Assembly (NCBI GenBank): GCA_024506175.1
Contig: JAMBEQ010000266.1
Location: 1-64,000, forward strand
Direction: 5' to 3'
From: Methylocystis sp.
Lineage (GTDB): Bacteria > Pseudomonadota > Alphaproteobacteria > Rhizobiales > Beijerinckiaceae
Length of the DNA stretch: 64,000 bases
The first letter of the stretch is position 1; each line of letters begins with the position of its first letter. Positions 14,663 to 22,610 of the stretch are shown piece after piece. The translations under genes and the position numbers were made by a program. The notes beneath the pieces were generated by a model. The model had not been told where the DNA came from, ran no database searches, and saw only the letters and a program-made list of their open reading frames with translations.

Positions 14663-15105
14663 GCACCGAGCCGAAGAAGTGGACGAAGAAGGACATCGCG
14701 ACGCTCTGCGGGCAGCTCGACACGCACTGGCTCAAGCTGCGTTTCGGACTGAACGCCTCGGAAGAGATCGAGGTCGCGAAGGCGATGCGCTCCGAAGGCG
14801 AGAAGGCGCGGCGTGAGATCGTGCTCGCCGGGCTTCGCGCGTGGCGTGAGCTGCTCGCGCAGCGGTACAACGAGCAGGTGCAGACGATCGGAAACCAGAT
14901 CGTGCGCTTCACCGAGTGGGGCAAAGGCGACGCATCGGCGGAAGATGATCAGGGAGAGATCGTGGGTGACACGATCGTGCGGCGCTTCACGAAGCTCGCG
15001 GGCGAGACGGACAAGGCGCACCGAGCAGCCGAAGCGCTCGTGCTCCGCGTCCACCACGAAGGGCTGCCGCCCGAGGTCGTGAGCTACGACCCGACGAGCC
15101 GCTAG
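14659..15105 (+). CDS. Hypothetical helical protein, 148 aa
   Basis: Acidic/helical protein with KEDIATLCGQL-like start and a second helix RFTEWGKGD. Last gene of the 13.2-15.1 kb short-gene run, starting in an ATGA overlap. No motif to assign function. Confidence 0.6.
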   Translation: MSTEPKKWTKKDIATLCGQLDTHWLKLRFGLNASEEIEVAKAMRSEGEKARREIVLAGLRAWRELLAQRYNEQVQTIGNQIVRFTEWGKGDASAEDDQGEIVGDTIVRRFTKLAGETDKAHRAAEALVLRVHHEGLPPEVVSYDPTSR

Positions 15106-15125
15106 CGGAGCTGCCAGCGCTCGCG

Positions 15126-15131
15126 TACGCT
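15126..15131 (+). promoter_or_regulatory. -10-like box, leaderless geometry
   Basis: TAcgcT; 11 nt from TA to ATG 15139, no Shine-Dalgarno. Confidence 0.4.
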
Positions 15132-15138
15132 CGCGCGT

Positions 15139-15840
15139 ATGACGGTCGCCGCGCTCATCAAGTACGACCAGGGCACGTCGCACCCGCCCGCGGGCCAAGC
15201 GCTCATCGGTACGCTCGGCACGCCCGTCACGGCGTCGAACGGCAACAACGCCGATGTCGAGCGCTGGGTGTACGCGTGGATCGCGACGCCGACCGGCTCG
15301 GCGATCTTGCCGGGCGTCATCTCTGACGGGCTCCTGCCAACGACGACGTTCACGCCCGACCTCACGGGCACGTACGTGCTCGCGCTCGACGTCTACGACC
15401 AGTTCGGCAACGTCTCGCACGACGTCCGTTGCTTCGCGGTCGAAGAGGCGAGCGGGCTCGTCATCCCGAACTTCGACGCCGACGCGGGCTCGATGAACTT
15501 CGGCGGGCAGAAGTTCGGATGGCACCCGTACATCGAGGCGCACCTCAAGGCGCTCAATCCGGCGACGGTCACGATCCCGGCGCTCAACATCGACTGGCAG
15601 GCGTCGAGCTACTTCAAGAAGACGCTCGGCGCGGGCGCGAACGCGATCACCTTCTCGAACGTCTTCGACAAGCCGATTATGGTGGCGCTCACGGGCGCGG
15701 GCTCGACGGTGACGTGGCCGGGCACGGTGAAGTGGCTCGGCGGCACCGTGCCGACGCAGACGGCGAGCGGCACCGACGTCTACACGTTCGTCTCGATCGG
15801 CGGGACGGTCTACGGCACGGTCATCCAGAACTTCCTGTAG
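15139..15840 (+). CDS. Fibre/adhesin-like protein with Ig domain, 233 aa
   Basis: The first ~120 residues fit a PKD/Ig-like fold (LTGTYVLALDVYDQFGNVSHDVRC). The C-terminal half (ITFSNVFDKPIMVALTGAG...WPGTVKWLGGTVPT...IGGTVYGTVIQNFL) looks like the repeated carbohydrate-binding or fibre-tip domain common in phage tail fibres. Likely a short fibre next to the large TIG/LamG protein that follows 4 bases later. Confidence 0.6.
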   Translation: MTVAALIKYDQGTSHPPAGQALIGTLGTPVTASNGNNADVERWVYAWIATPTGSAILPGVISDGLLPTTTFTPDLTGTYVLALDVYDQFGNVSHDVRCFAVEEASGLVIPNFDADAGSMNFGGQKFGWHPYIEAHLKALNPATVTIPALNIDWQASSYFKKTLGAGANAITFSNVFDKPIMVALTGAGSTVTWPGTVKWLGGTVPTQTASGTDVYTFVSIGGTVYGTVIQNFL

Positions 15841-15844
15841 CCCG

Positions 15845-18079
15845 ATGCGGATTCCGTTTTCGTTCTGGTCGTCGGGAAGCTCGCCACCGAGCGTCGCGTC
15901 GATCTCGCCGGAAGGCGGACCGACGACGGGTGGCACCGCGGTCACGATCACGGGTACGCACTTCACGGGGCAGACGAGTGCGAAGGTCGGCGGCGTCGCG
16001 CTCACGAGCTTCGTCGTCGTCAACGACACGACGATCACGGGCGTCACGGGCGCGGGTATGCCCGCGGGCTTCGGAGATGTGCAGGTCGGCACGAGCGGCG
16101 TGCCGTCGACCATCCTGAAGTATGCATTCTGCACGCTCAATCTCACCGGGTGGTGGCGTGGCGACACATACAACCAGGGGCTCGGGCAGTGGAACGGAGC
16201 GCCGTCTGGCGGCAACTCCGGCCTTACGTCGCACCGGGTCTCGGCTTCGTCGGGTGTGGCTGGCTTCGGGCCTCCGCTCAACGGACAGCCCGTCCTCAAC
16301 ATCCTGACGACGAATGGGTTCGCTTCGACGAACACGCCGCCGCCGGACGCGTCAGCGTTCGTCGACTACGCGGCGTGGTCCTTCTGGGCGCTCATCGACA
16401 CGTCGTCGATCACGACCGACTCCTCGCCGAACGTCCTCTCGAACAACTGCGTCATTCGCTGCGGCGGCGACGGGTTCTTCATCGGGCTCGCGCAGACGGG
16501 ACCGTCGCTCATTCCGGCGCAGATCATCAACAACACGCCGACGATCAAGAGCGTGGCCGCTTCGGGCGTGAGCCTGAGCAACTGGCACCTCCTTCAATGT
16601 CGATACGACGGCACGAATCTCTGGGCTCGGGTCGACGGAGGAGTGTGGCAGCAAGTCGCCTCACCGCAGATCGAGGCCGGTGCACTCAACGGCGCGCAGC
16701 TCGTTATCGGAGACGCGAACTACTCGGGCCTCACGGCGCAGGTCGCGACGAGCCAGCAGTCGTTCTCCGATGACCAGTTCGATCAGCTCGTCGGCTACGT
16801 CAACCAGAAGTACGGGCTGAGCATCGCGCTTCCGCCGAGTGTTTCGTCGATCACGCCGAATCTCGCGCGCGCTTCGGGCGGGCAGAGCGCGGTCATCGCG
16901 GGCGTGAACCTCTATCTGCCGACCGCGGTGAAGTTTGTGAACGGCGGGACCACAGTGAATGCGCCGTCGTTCACGCCTGTTGATCCGTCGACGATCGACG
17001 TCACGCTGCCGGCGCTCGCGTCGGGCACGTGGGATGTGGTCGTCGTCTGCCCGGGCGGTACTGCGACGGGCGCGGGCCTGCTCACGACGACGACCGTGCC
17101 GATCACGTACTCGATCTCTCCGACGAGCGGATCGGACGCGGGCGGTACGGGCGTGACGCTCACGGGTGCGAACTACACGGGCACGGTCTCAGGCGACATC
17201 GGAGGCAACGCGCTCACGGGCATCTCGGTCGGCAGCGACACATCACTCACCGCGACGACGGGAGCGTCGGGCTCGGACGGCTCGAAGCCGATTCATATCA
17301 CGAACGGAGCAGGCACCGGCACGGGGCCGGCGACGTTCACGTACAACCCGAGCTTCGACCCGTCGACGCTCACCGCGACCGAGCTGCTCAAGGCATCCTT
17401 CACTGCGCTGCCGTGGATCGGTACGGCGAGCGCTGGTACTTCGGGCAGCGAAGAGCAGGCAACGAAGAGCGGGAACAACCCGACCGCGGGTGCGGCAGTC
17501 AACGGCTTCACTCCGGCGGTCTACGACGGGACCGGCGGCAGTCAGCAGAACAGCGAAGCGGCGACGAACCCCGGGGGGTCGAGCATCGACATCGCGTCGA
17601 TCATCTCGGCGACGGCCTACACCGTGATGTTCATGGTCTACGTCGACTCCGCGGCGGCGTACGTCTCGGGGACGACCTATCAGAACGCGACGATCCTCGC
17701 GGGCGACGCGCGCTTCGGGATCTACTTCGCGACGGTCGCGGGCGCCGGCCAGGTCGGCGTCTACCACTACAACGGCTCGTTCCCCGACGTGAAGGTGCCG
17801 CTCTCGTTCGGCGCGTGGCACTTCGTCTGCGTCCGCTGGGACTCGACGTCGGGCAACGTCCAGATCGACGTCGACTCGACGCCGGGCACCCCGACCGCGC
17901 TCGCGTCATTCGCGGCGCTCTCCGGTGTGCCGGCGACGACTGGCTTCCACGCGTTCAACTCCGGCACCTCGTACAAGTTCCGGCTCATGGAACGTGTCAT
18001 CCTGCAGTCGAAGGTCTCGGACTCGACGCGCGACAGCTACAAGGGCTACCTGAACGGCAAGTTCGGCATGAGCTTCTGA
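15845..18079 (+). CDS. Large adhesin-like fibre with TIG and LamG-like domains
   Basis: 744 aa. Three IPT/TIG repeats start near residues 14, 336 and 420 (SISPEGGPTTGGTAVTITG, SITPNLARASGGQSAVIAG, SISPTSGSDAGGTGVTLTG). Two concanavalin/LamG-like segments flank them. The order is TIG-LamG-TIG-TIG-LamG, typical of bacterial surface adhesins and some phage fibres. Likely the receptor-binding protein or a virion adhesin. There is no obvious signal peptide, which fits a virion protein rather than a secreted adhesin. Confidence 0.7.
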   Translation: MRIPFSFWSSGSSPPSVASISPEGGPTTGGTAVTITGTHFTGQTSAKVGGVALTSFVVVNDTTITGVTGAGMPAGFGDVQVGTSGVPSTILKYAFCTLNLTGWWRGDTYNQGLGQWNGAPSGGNSGLTSHRVSASSGVAGFGPPLNGQPVLNILTTNGFASTNTPPPDASAFVDYAAWSFWALIDTSSITTDSSPNVLSNNCVIRCGGDGFFIGLAQTGPSLIPAQIINNTPTIKSVAASGVSLSNWHLLQCRYDGTNLWARVDGGVWQQVASPQIEAGALNGAQLVIGDANYSGLTAQVATSQQSFSDDQFDQLVGYVNQKYGLSIALPPSVSSITPNLARASGGQSAVIAGVNLYLPTAVKFVNGGTTVNAPSFTPVDPSTIDVTLPALASGTWDVVVVCPGGTATGAGLLTTTTVPITYSISPTSGSDAGGTGVTLTGANYTGTVSGDIGGNALTGISVGSDTSLTATTGASGSDGSKPIHITNGAGTGTGPATFTYNPSFDPSTLTATELLKASFTALPWIGTASAGTSGSEEQATKSGNNPTAGAAVNGFTPAVYDGTGGSQQNSEAATNPGGSSIDIASIISATAYTVMFMVYVDSAAAYVSGTTYQNATILAGDARFGIYFATVAGAGQVGVYHYNGSFPDVKVPLSFGAWHFVCVRWDSTSGNVQIDVDSTPGTPTALASFAALSGVPATTGFHAFNSGTSYKFRLMERVILQSKVSDSTRDSYKGYLNGKFGMSF

Positions 18080-18082
18080 GCG

Positions 18083-18091
18083 TGATAGCTT
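18083..18091 (+). promoter_or_regulatory. Extended -10-like box
   Basis: TGaTAgctT, 10 nt from TA to ATG 18098, one of the best examples of the leaderless rule. Confidence 0.5.
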
Positions 18092-18097
18092 CTCGGC

Positions 18098-19018
18098 ATG
18101 GTCGACTCGAAGCCCGCGCCCGCGCACGACGACGAAGTTCCCGCAGCACCCGAGAGCGGAGTGCAGCTCAAGGCACTCGGCTGGAAGCGCGACACCGATG
18201 AGTCACTGCCCGCGGGCGTGAAGGCGGACAAGAGCGCGCGCATGATGCTCGGCGCTCCGATCGCGCTCCCAAGCGAGTCGCTGCAGCTCCTCGGCTTCAT
18301 CTTCCGCATCTACAACCAGGGGCAGACGTCGAGCTGCGTCGGCTGGGCGATCAAGCAGGCGTGTCAGATCCGCGCGCGCGTGATGGCGGCGACGGCCGAA
18401 GCGGCGGCTGCAGTCGAAGAGCTGAGCGCGATGGGCATCTACGACTTCGCGCGCATGCGCGAGAAGCAGCGCACGGGCGACGCGATCGCCGACGTCGGTT
18501 GCTTCCCGCGCGACGCGATGTACGCGCTCAGCGAGGACGGGATTCCGCCCGAGAGCGTCTGGCCGTTCGATCCCGCGAAGATCAACGATGAGCCCCCGTG
18601 GGACGTCGACGCGGCGGCGAGCGCGCACCGCATCACCGAGTTCTACCGCATCGACAGCGACGGCGACGCGCGCGTGCACGACATCATGAACGCGATCGCG
18701 CAGGGCTACCCGGTCGTGTTCGGCACGTTCGTCGATACCGCGTACATGATGTACTCGGGCGGCGTCGTCATGTCGGTCAACCTGAACGACTCGCAGGGCG
18801 GCGGGCACATGCAGACGATCGTGGGCTACACGACGCAGGCGGACGGCTCGATCGTCTTCACCGTGCTCAACCAGTGGGACGCGTCGTGGGGCGAGAACGG
18901 GCTCGCGCGCGTGCATCAGAACGTGATCCTCGACGACGCGTCGAGCGACTTCTACGTCGTGCAGCTCACCAAGGGCACCGGCAAGCGCGCGGGCGAGCCC
19001 GCGAAGAAGGCAGCGTGA
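18098..19018 (+). CDS. Papain-like cysteine peptidase (C1A)
   Basis: 306 aa. The catalytic set is Q74, C80 (NQGQTSSCVGWA), H237 (GGGHMQTIVGY) and N258 (VLNQWDASWGENG); the Gln-to-Cys spacing matches papain. The first 40 residues are an acidic/Pro-rich tail with no signal peptide. Could act on host proteins, cell-wall peptides or virion assembly. Its stop overlaps the following lipoprotein gene (GTGA), tying it to the 18-21 kb lysis/host-exploitation cluster. Confidence 0.8.
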   Translation: MVDSKPAPAHDDEVPAAPESGVQLKALGWKRDTDESLPAGVKADKSARMMLGAPIALPSESLQLLGFIFRIYNQGQTSSCVGWAIKQACQIRARVMAATAEAAAAVEELSAMGIYDFARMREKQRTGDAIADVGCFPRDAMYALSEDGIPPESVWPFDPAKINDEPPWDVDAAASAHRITEFYRIDSDGDARVHDIMNAIAQGYPVVFGTFVDTAYMMYSGGVVMSVNLNDSQGGGHMQTIVGYTTQADGSIVFTVLNQWDASWGENGLARVHQNVILDDASSDFYVVQLTKGTGKRAGEPAKKAA

Positions 19019-19383
19019 AGATCATGAGGCACCTCGTCAGCGCACTCCTCGCCGTGCTCGTCGCGTTCGCGCTCGTCGCGTGTCCCAAGACGAACCCACC
19101 GCCCGAGCCTCCGCACGACGTCGTCGTCGCCGACGCGCTTCCGCTCGACGACGCGGGCGACCCCGAGCTGGATGCGGCGGTGTTCCCGACGTGCGTGCTC
19201 GCGTGCCGGCGGCTCGCGTCGCTCGGCTGTCCCGAGGCGAACCCGACGCCGAACGGGCTCTCCTGCTACTACGTCTGCGCGAAGGCGGAGGCGAGCGGCA
19301 AGTTCACGCTGCACCCCGACTGCGTCGCGAACGCGGCGAGCCAGGACACGCTGCGCACGCAGTGCAACGTGCGCTGCCAATGA
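19015..19383 (+). CDS. Cys-rich lipoprotein, 122 aa
   Basis: A clear lipoprotein signal (LVSALLAVLVAFALVAC) is followed by a Pro/Asp-rich linker (PPEPPHDVVVADALPLDDAGDPELDAAV) and a Cys-rich domain with about eight Cys. I chose GTG 19015 because it overlaps the previous stop; ATG 19024 would give the same mature protein. The DxAG-type linker is typical of Myxococcota lipoproteins. Possibly a surface-exclusion or envelope-modifying moron. Confidence 0.7.
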   Translation: MKIMRHLVSALLAVLVAFALVACPKTNPPPEPPHDVVVADALPLDDAGDPELDAAVFPTCVLACRRLASLGCPEANPTPNGLSCYYVCAKAEASGKFTLHPDCVANAASQDTLRTQCNVRCQ

Positions 19384-19640
19384 AGGACGACGAGCAGCTC
19401 GCGCGCGACGCGGGCCTACGCGCGCAGGCGGCGAAGAAGCCACTACCCGTCATGCAGAAGCCGAAGGGCAAGCAATTCCTCTGCGTCGACTGCAAGCACG
19501 TGAGCGAAGACGGCAAGCACTGCGACGCGGAAGGCTTCATCAACGCGAGCGTGCCCGAGATCGGCAAGCCGAAGGGCTCGAACGCGCTGCCGTTCGCGGC
19601 TGACGACATGTGCTCGAACTGGTTCGAGCCGAAGCAGTAG
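19380..19640 (+). CDS. Small Cys-containing protein, 86 aa
   Basis: LCVDCKHVSEDGKHCDAEG is a CxxC...H-C zinc-like cluster. Starts in an ATGA overlap. Unknown role; probably a small regulator or structural zinc protein. Confidence 0.65.
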   Translation: MKDDEQLARDAGLRAQAAKKPLPVMQKPKGKQFLCVDCKHVSEDGKHCDAEGFINASVPEIGKPKGSNALPFAADDMCSNWFEPKQ

Positions 19641-19650
19641 GAGGCGAGCG

Positions 19651-20511
19651 ATGTTGCAAGGTGTCGACCTCAGCGCGATGCAGGGCCCAAACGTTCCGTT
19701 CGCGGACATGAAGGCGAAGGGCATCTGCTTCGCGTTCCTCCGCTGCCACGTCGGCAACAACAAGGCGCGCGACGCGCTCTTCACGCTCTACGCGCGGCTC
19801 GCGAGCGCGGCGGGCATCGTCACCGCTCCGTACTTCTTCCCGTTCCCGCTCCCGCACCTCGATCCGATCGAGCAGGTCAACCTCTTCGTCGGCAGCGCCG
19901 ACCTCGGCTACGGCGTCGTGCTCGGCACGCGCGACGGCGACATGCCGCCCGCCTACGATCTCGAATGGCCTCCGCCCGAGGAGTGGGCGCAGCGCGGCTG
20001 CACGGCGGACTCGATCGTCGACTTCGCGCTCGCGCAGCTCGCCGAGCTGACGAAGCGCTTCAACAAGCTCACGATCGTCTACAGCTACCCGTGGTTCCTC
20101 AAGGCGCTCAGCTCGGCGAAGAACTTCTCGAAGCTCATGGCGTACCCGCTCTGGATCGCAGGCGGCGCCGGCTACCTCTCGCGCACGACGGCGCCTGCCG
20201 ATCCCGAGAAGCCGCCGATCGTTCCCGGTTGGGGCTCGGCGTGGCTCTTCTGGCAGTGGAACGGCAACGGCGGCGCGGTGCTGCCGAACGGCGTCGACGC
20301 CGACTTCGACGCGTTCAACGGCGACGCGGCGGCGCTCGCGGCGCTCTGCTCGGGCACGTACGTCGAGAGCGAGGCGATTCCGCCGACCGAGCCCGCGCCC
20401 GATGGGTCGGAGGCGGTCATGCACGCGCTCGCGAGCGACCTCATCGTCGAGGACGAGCTGCACGCCTACCGGCAGGATCGCGCGCAGCAGATGATCGACG
20501 CCGCAGCATGA
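19651..20511 (+). CDS. GH25 muramidase endolysin
   Basis: 286 aa. Begins GVDLSAMQGPNVPFADMKAKGICFAFLR, the glycosyl-hydrolase family 25 pattern (D6 near the start, DxE motif D103/E105 in AYDLEWPP). It ends with a short extension likely used for binding. Would cleave the glycan strands of peptidoglycan at lysis. A good GGAGG ribosome-binding site precedes ATG. No signal peptide is seen, so it needs a holin or export factor. Confidence 0.85.
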   Translation: MLQGVDLSAMQGPNVPFADMKAKGICFAFLRCHVGNNKARDALFTLYARLASAAGIVTAPYFFPFPLPHLDPIEQVNLFVGSADLGYGVVLGTRDGDMPPAYDLEWPPPEEWAQRGCTADSIVDFALAQLAELTKRFNKLTIVYSYPWFLKALSSAKNFSKLMAYPLWIAGGAGYLSRTTAPADPEKPPIVPGWGSAWLFWQWNGNGGAVLPNGVDADFDAFNGDAAALAALCSGTYVESEAIPPTEPAPDGSEAVMHALASDLIVEDELHAYRQDRAQQMIDAAA

Positions 20512-20699
20512 ACGGCGTGCGGCCACCGCGCTGCGCGAATTGGGCGGACAAGAAGAAGACGGTGCGCTGCGGTTGCGATCGCGACGCGCACCACGCCGAG
20601 CGCGTCAGTTCGCCGGACGGGATCCCGCGCGTCGAGTACCTCGGCTGCCTGAATCACTTCTGCAACTGCAAGCGCTACATCCCCGAAGGCGGCATCTGA
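20508..20699 (+). CDS. Small Cys-rich protein, 63 aa
   Basis: Six Cys spread across the chain (RCANWAD...VRCGCDRDAHH...LGCLNHFCNCKRY), likely zinc-binding. Starts in an ATGA overlap with the endolysin. Unknown. Confidence 0.65.
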   Translation: MNGVRPPRCANWADKKKTVRCGCDRDAHHAERVSSPDGIPRVEYLGCLNHFCNCKRYIPEGGI

Positions 20700-20705
20700 T
20701 AGCGT
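20697..20705 (+). promoter_or_regulatory. Extended -10-like box
   Basis: TGaTAgcgT overlapping the previous stop; spacing to ATG 20715 is 13 nt, longer than the usual 10-11. Confidence 0.35.
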
Positions 20706-20714
20706 CGCGCCATC

Positions 20715-21221
20715 ATGCAGACGCTCATCTTCTCGCTCTTTGTCACGCTCCTCGCGTTTTTCACGCAGCTCGTGCCGAGCGAGACACCGCTCTACCGGCA
20801 CGGCGTGCTCGCAACGGCGACGGCGATCGCGATCGCCGAAGAGGATCCGCTTTTCATCGGCGACGACGACCGCACGAAGACGGCGGCACTCGTCGCGGCG
20901 GTCGAGTTCCGCGAGTCGACGCTTCGCGCGGACGCGCGCGGCGACCATGTGAAGGACAAGCCGACGAGCTTCTGCGCGATGCAGATCCACGTGTCGAGTG
21001 GCGGCTCGGAGGCGCTCAACGACGACCCGGTGCTCTGCGTGAAGACGGGCATCCGCCTGCTCCGGCAGTCGATGCGAGCCGACCGACGCTATCCGATTGC
21101 GTTCTACGCGCGCGGGTCGCGCGGGCTCGAAGGCGGCGAGAAGCGCGAAGAGGCGCGGCGAATCTCGGATGATCGGATGGCGATCGCGAAGCGGCTCGCA
21201 GCTCGCGTGACGACCCCATAG
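20715..21221 (+). CDS. Lytic transglycosylase-like protein with membrane anchor
   Basis: 168 aa. The N-terminal hydrophobic helix (TLIFSLFVTLLAFFTQL) looks like a signal anchor. VAAVEFRESTLRADARGD and SFCAMQIHV match the catalytic Glu (E67 in ES) and the following CAMQI/GLMQI segment of SLT/lysozyme-like domains. ALVAAVE...DDPVLCVKTGIRLLRQS fits the helical lobe. A signal-anchored SLT next to a cytoplasmic GH25 would attack peptidoglycan from the periplasm. Confidence 0.7.
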   Translation: MQTLIFSLFVTLLAFFTQLVPSETPLYRHGVLATATAIAIAEEDPLFIGDDDRTKTAALVAAVEFRESTLRADARGDHVKDKPTSFCAMQIHVSSGGSEALNDDPVLCVKTGIRLLRQSMRADRRYPIAFYARGSRGLEGGEKREEARRISDDRMAIAKRLAARVTTP

Positions 21222-21260
21222 CAACCGCGCTAGAGTCGGGTGCGGAGGCGCGCACTCGAC

Positions 21261-21830
21261 ATGAACCCCGTCAAGCACCACATCGTCGTCTGGGATCCGA
21301 AAGGCGAGTTCTGGGAGGGCTCCGTAGTCGAGGCTTCCTACGCGCCGTCTCTTCGCGCGCGCGGCTGCGCGCTCCTTCCGTGCTCCCCCGATCTCTTCCG
21401 GCGCGGCGCCGGCTACGCGAAGCGTTCGTGGGGCGCGGGCTTCCCGCTCGATCGTGCGTCGCCGAAGATGCACGCACCGCTCTCGCTGCTCATCTTCCGC
21501 GACCACAACACCGTGCACTGGACGGCGCGGCTTCTCTCGGATGGCAAGTTCGACGAGGCGGCGAAGGACAAGAGCTTCCGCCCGGGCGGCTCACTCCGCT
21601 TCGTCGGTGACGGTCGCGAGGCGACGCACCACATGATGCTCTCGCCGGAGACGCCCCCGATCGACGTGCGCGAGCTGGGCGAGAAGGATGCGTTCGGCGG
21701 CTGGACGGTCAGCGGTCGTGCGCGCATGAACCCGCAGCTCGACGGGCACTTCGGCTTCGCGCTCTACGGCATGGGCGAGGGGCTGCGCGTCGCGTGGGTC
21801 GCGATGACGTCGACGACCGAGAAGCTCTGA
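21261..21830 (+). CDS. Hypothetical protein, 189 aa
   Basis: Beta-rich with several His/aromatic residues (HHIVVWDPKGEFWEGSV...). I chose ATG 21261 (a GGAGG sits about 12 nt upstream) over GTG 21240. Its position next to the head module suggests a virion or packaging accessory factor. No recognised family. Confidence 0.55.
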   Translation: MNPVKHHIVVWDPKGEFWEGSVVEASYAPSLRARGCALLPCSPDLFRRGAGYAKRSWGAGFPLDRASPKMHAPLSLLIFRDHNTVHWTARLLSDGKFDEAAKDKSFRPGGSLRFVGDGREATHHMMLSPETPPIDVRELGEKDAFGGWTVSGRARMNPQLDGHFGFALYGMGEGLRVAWVAMTSTTEKL

Positions 21831-21847
21831 TCGAAAGGACCACGACG

Positions 21848-22291
21848 ATGCGGGCATTCACCAAGTTCACGCGCAACAAGGGCACGAGCAACACGCTCGG
21901 CACGGACGCCGATCCGAACTCGACGGCGCCGGTACCGAACGCCGACAACGTCGTGCGCGTCCAGAGCGCGTCGTCGTGGTCGAGCGGGCTGAAGAGGCTC
22001 GGGCTCGGGCTTTCGGCGAGCACGGGTTCGAGCGACCTCAGCGTCGAGCTTTGGGTCAAGGACGATCTCACGGGCAAGTGGTACCTCGCGCAGCCGTCGA
22101 TGACGCTCACGCACGAGGCGATCACCTACTCGACGCTCATCCCCGCGCCGACGAACTGCGCGCTCCGCAACCCGACGACGGGCGACATCACGCGCGACGA
22201 CTTCGTCGAGGTCTACGTGCGCCTGATCGATCCGGGCGCGGCGGCGAACGCCGACTACACGTGCACGGTCATCGGCGACTACGTGAACTGA
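21848..22291 (+). CDS. Small virion-like beta protein, 147 aa
   Basis: Predicted beta-sandwich with alternating Thr/Val/Ala (FTKFTRNKGTSNTLG... DDLTGKWYLAQPSMTL). The composition is like head decoration or small structural proteins. AAAGGA precedes ATG. Just upstream of the portal cluster. Confidence 0.5.
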   Translation: MRAFTKFTRNKGTSNTLGTDADPNSTAPVPNADNVVRVQSASSWSSGLKRLGLGLSASTGSSDLSVELWVKDDLTGKWYLAQPSMTLTHEAITYSTLIPAPTNCALRNPTTGDITRDDFVEVYVRLIDPGAAANADYTCTVIGDYVN

Positions 22292-22298
22292 GGATCGC

Positions 22299-22610
22299 GT
22301 GTTCAAAGCGTCGGTCCACATCGCGCGCACCGTGCTCGCCAACGCTCTGCGGATGGCGAGCGATCGTCTTCGGCCGAAGGAGGAGCGTTCCGCGCAGCTC
22401 GATGCGCTCATCGCGGAAGAGAAGGCGGAGATGGCGAAGCTGACGCGTGACGACGTCAAGCTCTCTCCGAAGGCGAAGGAGATGATCGCCGAAGGCATCG
22501 CGGCGGCGACCGACGAGGACATCGAGCGCGCGACGAAGCCCGAGAAGATCGGACCGCTGCCGGGTAGCCTCGCGTGGCGCGCGCAGCAGAAGCAGGGAGC
22601 GACTCGATGA
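22299..22610 (+). CDS. Hypothetical helical protein, 103 aa
   Basis: Long helical protein (GTG start) rich in Ala/Arg/Glu; ends with a short Pro/Arg tail overlapping the portal ATG (ATGA). Position before the portal could suggest a small packaging or portal-associated factor, but the sequence gives no family. Confidence 0.55.
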   Translation: MFKASVHIARTVLANALRMASDRLRPKEERSAQLDALIAEEKAEMAKLTRDDVKLSPKAKEMIAEGIAAATDEDIERATKPEKIGPLPGSLAWRAQQKQGATR

